Shown: positions 54,871 to 64,000 of the stretch, piece after piece
Position numbering within the stretch: the stretch's first letter is position 1
How the letters are laid out: the number at the start of each line of letters is the position of its first letter
Assembly (NCBI GenBank): GCA_963971575.1
Contig: OZ020616.1
Span: 2,996,924 to 3,060,923, forward strand
DNA length: 64,000 nt
Direction of reading: 5' to 3'
Source of the DNA: Liopterus haemorrhoidalis
Lineage: Eukaryota > Arthropoda > Insecta > Coleoptera > Dytiscidae
Notes under the pieces: model-generated
Databases searched by the model: none
What the model was told of the DNA's origin: nothing
What the model saw: the letters and a program-made list of their open reading frames with translations, nothing else
Made by a program: the position numbers and the translations under genes

Positions 54871-55402
54871 AAAATCAGCTGTGGCCACCACAGGACCGAC
54901 CGCCATCATAAAGTACTTGCATAAAATACATTCTAGCAGAAGAGTAGAAATAACTTGGCCTAATATTTTCTAACAGAGATATTATTTATCATGATAATGG
55001 AAACGTTACATATAAATATGAAAAAAATAGAATATTTTTTCGAAATATTTTTCTGTTGCTAAATATTCGCAAAAATCGACACGAGTAAACTCCTATTTCT
55101 AGTCAACCTATTTTTACCAAAAGTTTATCAACTCGTGTCATTGAAGGCAGAAGCTTAAATATGAAGTTTCATAAAAATCCGTTTAGTCGAATTTGTTCTG
55201 CACGTGTACACAGACAGACGGACGGACAGACAGACAGACAGACAGACGGACGGACGGACGGACGGATGGACAGACAGACAAACATCATGCTAAAAATAGT
55301 CAAAACGTTATGTAGGGACCTCAATTCGTGGAGATCCATCGAAATCTCGAAATGTCAAAATCGGTATGATCATAATACCTCCCTTATGGTTGACGGTCGG
55401 TA
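54871..55402 (-). mobile_element. HINE-2 copy 2
   Basis: Same order as 51001-51615 and similar throughout, with a longer GTCY-type tract (55211-55280) and an internal deletion near 55030. Confidence 0.72.
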
Positions 55403-56762
<1,360 letters not shown>

Positions 56763-57624
56763 AATAGGGGATAGGCATGATTTTTTTAAATTTTTTTATT
56801 ATATTCCTCTTGTTGCATATAAACATAGTTTTTAATTATTTTTTTTAATTTGAAGGCTTAAAAAAATCATAAATGTATGTAGCGCGCGAAAACGACGTGT
56901 GACGTCATACCCTCCTAACTGACACATGACACTACTAGTCTACACAGCGTACATAGTCTGTTGTGAACTTATTTGTTTGTATAACTTTTATAGGTTATGT
57001 AAAGTTAGAGTGATTTTAATTAAAATAAAGTTTAATTCTATAAAAACAATTTATACATGTTTATCGAATTAAATTTTATATTAAAATATGGAAGATCCAG
57101 GCCCCAGTACTTCGAAACATAGTCGAAAATATTGTTTAGTACCAATGTGCACAAATAGTTCAATTAGAAATCCAAAAAAATAATTTATATCATTACCTGA
57201 TGACGAAAAACAACAGAAAAGCTATGAGGCGAAATAAAACCGATATTTCAGAAAAAAGTAAACTTTATGTTTGTGAAGACCATTTTAATGTGAGTACATA
57301 TATTTTATAAATTATTTTAATAATAAATGCGTGAAAAATTGTTTAAAAACAAATACAAAACTCTCAAACAGTACAATATAAACACGTAAACATTATGTTT
57401 TGTCTGTATCTGTGACGTCAAACCCTTACAGTCTCAGTAGTATCTACTCGGCAACCTTCGCGGCGTGGTCGGCTTATTTCAAATTTACAATATTTTAATT
57501 AAAAAATTTGGCTATAATATTAATTAAAATGTGATTTTTGTTGTGTTAGGTGACATAACTAACATTAAAATATTTAAAAAAAAGTAGTTTTAAGGAAATA
57601 TAAATTTTATGCGTATCCCCTATT
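56763..57624 (+). mobile_element. THAP-carrying DNA transposon remnant
   Basis: Inverted ends AATAGGGGATAGGCATGA (56763) and TATGCGTATCCCCTATT (to 57624). TA occurs at the equivalent place of both tips; the true target duplication is not clear. Encloses a THAP-domain exon relic. Confidence 0.6.
57088..57290 (+). pseudogene. THAP-domain exon, frame-broken
   Basis: Starts MEDPGPSTSKHSRKYCLVPM, with Cys pair C..MC at the start of the zinc-binding fold. A TAA interrupts before FISLPDDE, and after one frame change it ends KLYVCEDHF, the C...H of the C2CH signature. It finishes at a good donor (GTGAGT). In active P-element or THAP-transposase genes this exon encodes the DNA-binding head; here it cannot. 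Confidence 0.75.
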
Positions 57625-59034
57625 AGAGTAAAATATTAGAAAATGTTAAATAATTAAAAATAATCTAATTCTTAGAAAGGGACAATTAAGATAAGTGTAG
57701 ACACGTTTATTAGTGTAAACTCGAACCTTAGTTTAAAAACGTAACAGGGAGTAGTTTACTAAAATGTCAAATTAATATATTAGACGTATTTTGTTCATAT
57801 GTAGAGAACAATTAATCTCTGTCTTGAAATATAAACATTATTTTAGTTATTTTTCTAACGAGATTTCAACGAATTCTTCAGTTTTTGAAACAAAACAAGC
57901 CACACGGGATTAAGTAAAGTGAGTATGGAGAATGGGAAAAGAAATTGACTTTATTCTTTACTAAAAACTGTTGAACTACAAGAAAAATGTAAGCTGGTGC
58001 ATTGTGATTGTTGACATCTTCATGATATTTCAAATTCTTTTACAACCTCTCTGTAAATTGTCGATTGGTATGGATTAATTCGCAAACCTGGGCAACCTTT
58101 TCATCTATTTTGGAAATTAAAGACCTATACGATCTCCCAACATCTTTAATTAAATTAATACCATCTTTAAAACGCTTGAAACACTTTGTACAGTTTGATT
58201 AAGATCCTCTTCTCAAAAGCTCTTTCTATCGCCGCCTTTCGAAGTTTGGAACAAAATTGAACTGCTCTGTTTGAGTTAAGAAAATTGATTTACAAAAACT
58301 ACTATGAATTTTGCACGAAATAACTTAGCAAAACGACAGTCAAGTTACAAATAACAACTGCATCGTATTAAGAGGCTATTCTTTCTCTCCACTTATTACG
58401 CAATGAGTCCATAATTTTGATCATATTTTGCAGGTAGTTGATCAGATGACAGATCTTTCTGGAGGAATAGAAAATGTATTTATTTACGCAGTAAAACAAA
58501 TTAAATATTAGTTTTTATATCTCTAATTGCAATTAAATGTTAAGTGATAAAAACGAGTTGTAATAAATAAATTTGTTCGGTTTGAAACTGTCTCGCACTA
58601 AATAATACCTGTATAATACGCTCTCTCTCTAATCAAGCATTATTTATTCGACAAAAAAATTGCATTGCTACGTTAGAAATCAGTGACCAGTTAAAAGGAG
58701 TGGTTTAAACTAACCGTGTACAGATATTTTATTTAATAATAAGCGTGTCTTACAATATGATAGTTTTAGTTTTAGAAATGTTCTATAGCAATGAAAGTAG
58801 TTTGCTAATTTTCTTTCTACCAGATAAATTATTTGCATTTACAATGAAGGAAAGATTGTAGACTGACTTCCTCTTCAATACATTTATTCAAATTTATTAG
58901 TATTTTTTTTTTTTAAATTTCATTGCTTGTTAATATTATATACATATTTATAAATAAAAATCTGGCAGAGCAGTGTAGGGGGTAATACATCCGCTACGAA
59001 GGGCGCTAGGAATGTTTTGCATAGATAGGGCTGT
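57625..59034. other. No gene seen
   Basis: AT-rich, no recognisable element ends. Confidence 0.4.
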
Positions 59035-59185
59035 ATTAATAAACATAGCAAGTTTATTCTTGCATCTTTACATAGACCATTCAAAACATAATAGATACAC
59101 TGATAAATAAATGTTATGTAGTAAGTCAATTTTTTGCAGTGCAAGTGTAAACTTATCAATATGAGTGAGTTAACGCGACGACTTA
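59035..59185 (+). mobile_element. Mariner 5' leader fragment
   Basis: Matches 25945-26100, including AGCAAGTTTATTCTTGCATC and the start codon at 59161 followed by SELTRR. The Harbinger-like element begins right after. Confidence 0.65.
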
Positions 59186-61135
59186 GGCGATTCGGGCCGT
59201 ACACAATTGGGGCTTTTCACAACTGGGGCCATTAACAACTGGGGCGATGGACAATTCGGGCCGTACACAATTGAAGCTTTTCACAACTGGGGCCATAACT
59301 TTAAGAGTTAGTCTTTTTTTGTTTAAAATAAAAAATTATTATTTTACAAGTTGGCCTAAATTAAATTGCGTGTTCTTTTGAAAAAAAATAAAAATATTTT
59401 AATGGTTTCATTAAGTACATTTTGGTGGGAATTAGAATAAATAAAAAAAAATTATTTTAAGGGTTGGCTTAAGAAAACTTTTATGATCATTTGATTAAAA
59501 AGAAATTGTATTTTAAGAGTTATATTAAGGGGGGGGTATGGTCAGAGCAGCACATTTTATACCAATTTTCAAGATTTTTTTTTAGAAAACTGTTAATAGT
59601 AACTTGATTGGGATAATACCTACAGTAAAGAACAACCTATGAAGAGTATCCAAACAAATTTTTATTGAAAAATATCGAAAATTAAGTTCGTGACATGAAT
59701 TTGAAATTTTCGTTCAGGACAAAGAGTTGATTTGCGGTGAGACACATAACTAATGACTGGATCATCTAAAACAAAAAACCAAAAATATTTCGTTAGTTTA
59801 CGAGTTTCTTGAGGTAACGCTGTCGAGTTTTTTCAAATATCTAGATTATTTAATTTTTGGTATAAGTCAAATAAACGAAAAAAACGGATTTTTTTTTTTC
59901 GAAATTTCTGTTTTCAGTTGTAAAAACTTCCATAAAAAAAAAATAAGCAAGAAAAAAAATATCTCGACAGCGTTACCTTAAGAAACTCATAAACTAACGA
60001 AATATTTTTGGTTTTTTTGTTTAAGATGATCCAGTCATTAGTTATGTGTCTCACCGCAAATCAACTCTTTGTCCTGAACGAAAATTTCAAATTCATGTTA
60101 CGAGCTTAATTTTCGATATTTTTCAATAAAATTTTTTTTGGATACTCTTCAAAGGTTGTTCTTTACTGTACGTATTATCCCAATCAAGTTACTATTAACA
60201 GTTTTCTAAAAAAAATCTTGAAAATGGGTATAAAATGTGCTGCTCTGACCATACCCCCCCCCCCCTTAAATAAAATTTGGTGCTCTTTTGACTCTATATT
60301 CCCCGCACTCATTAAATTCTGAACTAATAGAAAATGTTTATGTACACGTGCATTCGAAGATAATATTCTAATAAAATTTTACAATCGGCGAGAATCTCAA
60401 AGCATAAAATATTATGAAGATTATGTATTTTAAAATTTAGTCACATTAGAGACATGATAGGTATTATCAATTTTTAATTTTTATTATGTTTATCTAGATT
60501 ATTTTGTTCGTTTTATATAAACGAGATACATAAAATACCTATGTACAAAAAAATACCATCATACATAAAAAAAAAAAAACTAGGAAAATCAAATAGTCAA
60601 ACATAAATGAACTGATTTTCTCGTAGTTGACTCATATTAATTAAATTTAGTTACTAAATATTTACTTCTAAAATTAAATACATTTTTTAATTATTTATTC
60701 AAAAGAACACTTAAATTTACTTAAGCCAACCCTTAAAACACTATTTTTTATTTATTCTAATTCCCACCAAAATGTACTTAATCAAACCATTAAAATATAT
60801 ATTTTTTTTCAAAAGAACACGCAATTTAATTTATGCCAAGTTGTAAAATAATAATTTTTTATTTTAAACAAAAAAAGACTAACTCTTAAAGTTATGGCCC
60901 CAGTTGTGAAAAGCCTCAATTGTGTACGGCCCGAATTGTCCATCGCCCCAGTTGTTAATGGCCCCAGTTGTGAAAAGCCTCAATTGTGTACGGCCCGAAT
61001 TGTCCATCGCCCCAGTTGTTAATGGCCCCAGTTGTGAAAAGCCCCAATTGTGAACGGCCCGAATTGTCCATCGCCCCAGTTGTTAATGGCCCCAGTTGTG
61101 AAAAGCCCCAATTGTGAACTGCCCGAATTGTCTTA
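59183..61135. mobile_element. Large inverted-repeat (Harbinger-like) element with a nested foldback
   Basis: 59186-61132, TTA on both sides (59183-59185, 61133-61135), ends GGCGATTCGGGC / GACAATTCGGGC. Both arms are built from a recurring 16-20-bp motif (ACAAYTSGGGCC). The right arm contains about four ~64-bp repeats of it, the left about one and a half. Arm similarity continues inward through AT-rich sequence. No coding region. Confidence 0.7.
59525..60269. mobile_element. Nested foldback with ~300-bp arms and TTAA duplication
   Basis: 59529-60265. Arms at about 59529-59829 and 59962-60265 start with a G tract then TATGGTCAGAGCAGCACAT. TTAA lies on both sides (59525-59528, 60266-60269), the piggyBac target. 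The G-rich tip is not a typical piggyBac end, so the superfamily is open. Confidence 0.78.
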
Positions 61136-61658
61136 AGGTCCCAGTTGTCTGGTTACCATTAGCAATGAATACCATTTCCATTTAAATGTATTAGCTTTCA
61201 TGTTGCTAATAACCAAATGATCTTTTTTCTGGACGAGCTTCATATCTTGTTATGCTCTGCATTATGTAATTTGACATAGTTACAAATTTACGTTAACCTT
61301 TCTATGGTTCCATTAATTTTATTTAAAAAAAGTTCATAAAATTAATGAAGTACCGCGAACAGGTGGTCTGCCGGTTTCTTTTCATATAGTTAATTAAAAA
61401 ATTTCATAGTACTGTTAAATTTTATTGTTTTTGAAGTGGTACAGTGCATTGCTATTACCGTTACGTAACTACTAAGTTTATTGCATTTATAACATATTTA
61501 CAAATATTATATTTTATTTTATTACTCATTTTATTGAATATTCATTCATTGCTAAGGTTTTATCATATGGAATTTATTTAGATATACTTTATGATCGTAA
61601 TTTATATATGTCAAGTTTGCATTGATGCGATACTAACTCATTTACCGCTAAGGAAATA
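61136..61658. other. No gene seen
   Basis: AT-rich spacer. Confidence 0.35.
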
Positions 61659-62438
61659 TTATAGATCAGCGGTTCCTATCCTGGGGTACGCGTACCCATG
61701 GGGGGTCGCGCAGGACTAGTTGTGGGGGTACGCGAAAATAATATAGATAATGGCGAAAAACACCAGAATTTTACAGAGACTTACATTAAAGTTGAAAAAG
61801 AAAAATTGATTGCACTGTTGATTGATTCTTCTTTTGAATCTGATTTCAAAAAAATAAATCTCATTGACTTCTGGCCAGTAATGAAAGAAGAGTATCAAGA
61901 ACTCAGTGCCAAAGCAATAAATTTTTTATTACCATTCACGGACTCAGAGCTAGTCGAAAGAGTATTCTCGTCTTATGCGTACATTAAGAATAAATATCGC
62001 AATAAGCTTGACGCAGCTCCTAATTTCAGTTTATATCTGTCTTCATTTGAACCTGATTTTAAAAAACTCTGATCCATGAAACAAGCTCAAGGATCGCATT
62101 AAAATTATTAAGAACCACGATGGAAGACTCATATCAAGATAAATAATTGCTATTTAAAATTTGGCGAATACATAATTATTTTACTTCCAACATAAGTTAA
62201 TGTGGGTAAAAATTATTTTAATGCTGTTTTTATTTGTTTTGATCTTCGCTAATATAAAAAATTACAATTACAGTTAGACAATGAACATATAAATTTCGTT
62301 GTCTAACATAAAATAATCTATGAAAATTAAAAAAAAAAAAAGTGATGGGGATTTATTGAAGATATGGGGTACTCATAAATAAAAAGTCTAATCAAGGAGT
62401 AAGTGAGAGAAAAAGAGTTGGGAACCGCTGTTATAGAT
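61659..62438 (+). mobile_element. hAT element with transposase remnant
   Basis: 61667-62430. Ends CAGCGGTTCCTATCC and GTTGGGAACCGCTG, perfect 8-bp duplication TTATAGAT (61659-61666, 62431-62438). Contains a transposase C-terminal region. Confidence 0.93.
61782..62072 (+). pseudogene. hAT transposase C-terminus (ZBED5/SCAND3-like)
   Basis: Reads INLIDFWPVMKEEYQELSAK, FLLPFTDSELVERVFSSYAY and IKNKYRNKLDAAPNFSLYLS. It matches the pattern FW....EY..L...A...LLPF.....CE..FS....IK.KYRN+L of the hAT dimerisation domain in ZBED5-like transposases. Only this last ~95-residue part survives; ERVF replaces the usual E.GFS. Non-functional. Confidence 0.82.
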
Positions 62439-62579
62439 GCATATTTTCATCGATTATTATCAGTAAATCAAATTAATCGTTCGCTTTTGAGGGTTTCGTA
62501 GGTCTACTTCTTCTTCTTAGTGTAATACAAAATAAAAAATACATTGTCAAATAAATAAAATAATATCGTGCAATACAAA

Positions 62580-62640
62580 AAATTGATGTGAAGTGTGAAT
62601 TTTCACACATTTCAGGGTTTTGCAGGTATTTAATAACTGA
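62580..62640 (-). mobile_element. HINE-1 3'-end fragment
   Basis: GTGTGAATTTTCACACATTT followed by CAGGGTTTTGCAGGTATTTA. The rest of the element is missing, though AGGGTTTCGTAGG also occurs at 62489 and 62940. Confidence 0.65.
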
Positions 62641-64000
62641 ATGATGATTATTTGGGGTGCCAAAACAAATTTTACCCCAAATGTGACCCCACACCAGTAT
62701 TGTATAACACAGGTGGGGACGAACGAATGAAAAATAGTCAATTTTCAAAATATTGGGTGATACACAATTCTGTAAATTACGTAAACTGTACATTGCAGAT
62801 ATTTTTTGCTACCGAGTCTATATGCTCTTCCCAGTTTAATTTATTTTTGATTTAAAGTGGATAGGCATACGCTTGTCGCATAGAATGCCAATTACATCTC
62901 TCCATCTTAACCAAGCCAAGTTCACCTCGTTATAGATGTAGGGTTTCGTAGATATGACCAGGATATTAGTGCTATCAGATATTGACCATGCTGGAATCGG
63001 AATTGGTTCCAAAAAATGACCGGTTCCGGGTTTAACTAGTTTCGAATATGAATTTCTATACATATTTTCTGAATCTCATTAATACTGCAATATTTTTTTT
63101 AAATGTTTAGCAACCTCTTCTTGCATGTGTGAATTTTGTAATATAAGTATTGTTGTCGCTAAATTGCCCATGCTCGTAAGCAAATTATTACTTTATTCGT
63201 TTTTTAACTCATACGTTTCATCAAACAAAGGAGTGAACATTTTTCTTGCATATGATGTCATGTCTCTGGTCATTAATCACCATATAAATTACATTTATGT
63301 GACAACATTTTTAGGTTTAGAAAATGTAATTTATTAATTTATGTATTTAAATTTTGTAAGACTAGCGGAGGTCTTCCTTCGCCACTGGTTTTAAAAGATG
63401 TAACTATGGATTTAAAAGAAACAAAATGCTGAGAGAGGTGAAAATATATAATGGGATAATTGTCAGATAATGAAATTTTTTAATAAATATAATATATATA
63501 AGGAATGTCTACAAAGTAAATGTACTCAATTTTTAAAACAAAAAATCCGTCGTACGTATTTACTAAATTATGAAAAGAATATTACGTCTTTTAACATTTT
63601 CGTGCATATTTTCAAATCTCGGTGCATTTCATTATTGTAGCGATATCAAATGTTTCCTTATCTGATATATTCAACTAAAATACAAGGAAAATCAATTTTC
63701 ATCCATTTTACATTCCAAAAATAAATTATTCCAGTAAATGCACATTTTATGTGACATAAGAAATCATGCTTGTCAAAAAACAGCGATTTCTCATTAGATA
63801 TGCACATGTAAAATATTACACGCTTGATTATGCCTCAAATCAGTGGCGTGTACTTAAATTCATGATTTCATGAATATAATTAAACAATACTTGTGTAAAT
63901 TCAGGCCTATACGAGGGTTGCCTTGGCAACCTTGGCTTGCCTCATACTAGCTTGTCTTTTATTTATATCTTGAAGCAGAAATCTTCTTGCTTCAGCTCTT
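62641..64000. other. No gene seen
   Basis: AT-rich sequence with short random frames. 63841 (CAGTGGCGTGTACTTAAATT) could be a hAT-type left tip. Confidence 0.4.

Overview
The window is a stretch of an animal nuclear genome, almost certainly an insect. It is AT-rich, it has spliced genes with GT-AG introns, and it is packed with transposon families typical of insects: mariner DD41D, Tc1, Sailor-like, hAT, PIF/Harbinger, MULE, Helentron-derived HINEs, tRNA-derived SINEs and a non-LTR retrotransposon. I cannot name the order or species from sequence alone.

Two host genes are supported. (1) On the minus strand, 11194 down to about 2973, lie the first six coding exons of the giant E3 ubiquitin ligase UBR4 (Drosophila purity of essence, poe). 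Splice sites and phases fit, and the order matches the N-terminus of the vertebrate protein. The rest of the gene lies left of position 1. (2) On the plus strand, 15721-18090 is a long 5' coding exon (790 codons) of a Ser/Pro-rich, largely disordered protein. Its N-terminal motif resembles phostensin/taperin-type proteins. It ends at a clear splice donor, so the gene continues to the right. One weak candidate for a later exon is at 23281-23400.

Almost everything else is transposon-derived and often nested. 1-2970: a MULE remnant with 9-bp target duplication, then a hAT carrying two TA-flanked MITEs, itself inserted in the tip of a third MITE. 3.5-4.6 kb: two Harbinger-type MITEs in a UBR4 intron. 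7.87-8.64 kb: a hAT-like element filled with a 17-unit, 39-bp minisatellite. 18.4-20.6 kb: a DD41D mariner, a MITE, a second minisatellite hAT and a Tip100-like hAT packed together. 21.3-22.6, 28.1-30.7, 33.1-34.3 and 45.1-46.0 kb: HINE elements with (GTCT)n tracts and internal tRNA-like modules. 26 kb: a mariner 5' end split by a foldback. 34.5-40.2 kb: a pogo-type MITE, a non-LTR retrotransposon 3' end split by a TA MITE, a hAT and a Tc1 relic. 41.7-44.2 kb: a Sailor-like DDE transposase between 300-bp inverted arms and a GC-rich Harbinger with a MADF fragment. 48-55 kb: SINEs, MITEs, a hAT carrying a retroelement primer-binding-site match, a Tip100 hAT and two HINE-2 copies. 56.7-62.4 kb: a THAP-domain relic, nested foldbacks and a hAT with a recognisable transposase C-terminus.

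Two patterns stand out. The same 39-bp minisatellite unit (or part of it) sits inside four hAT elements with three different terminal-repeat types. HINE copies of one family carry different tRNA-like modules in the same internal slot. Both come from reading the sequence and need genome-wide searches to confirm.
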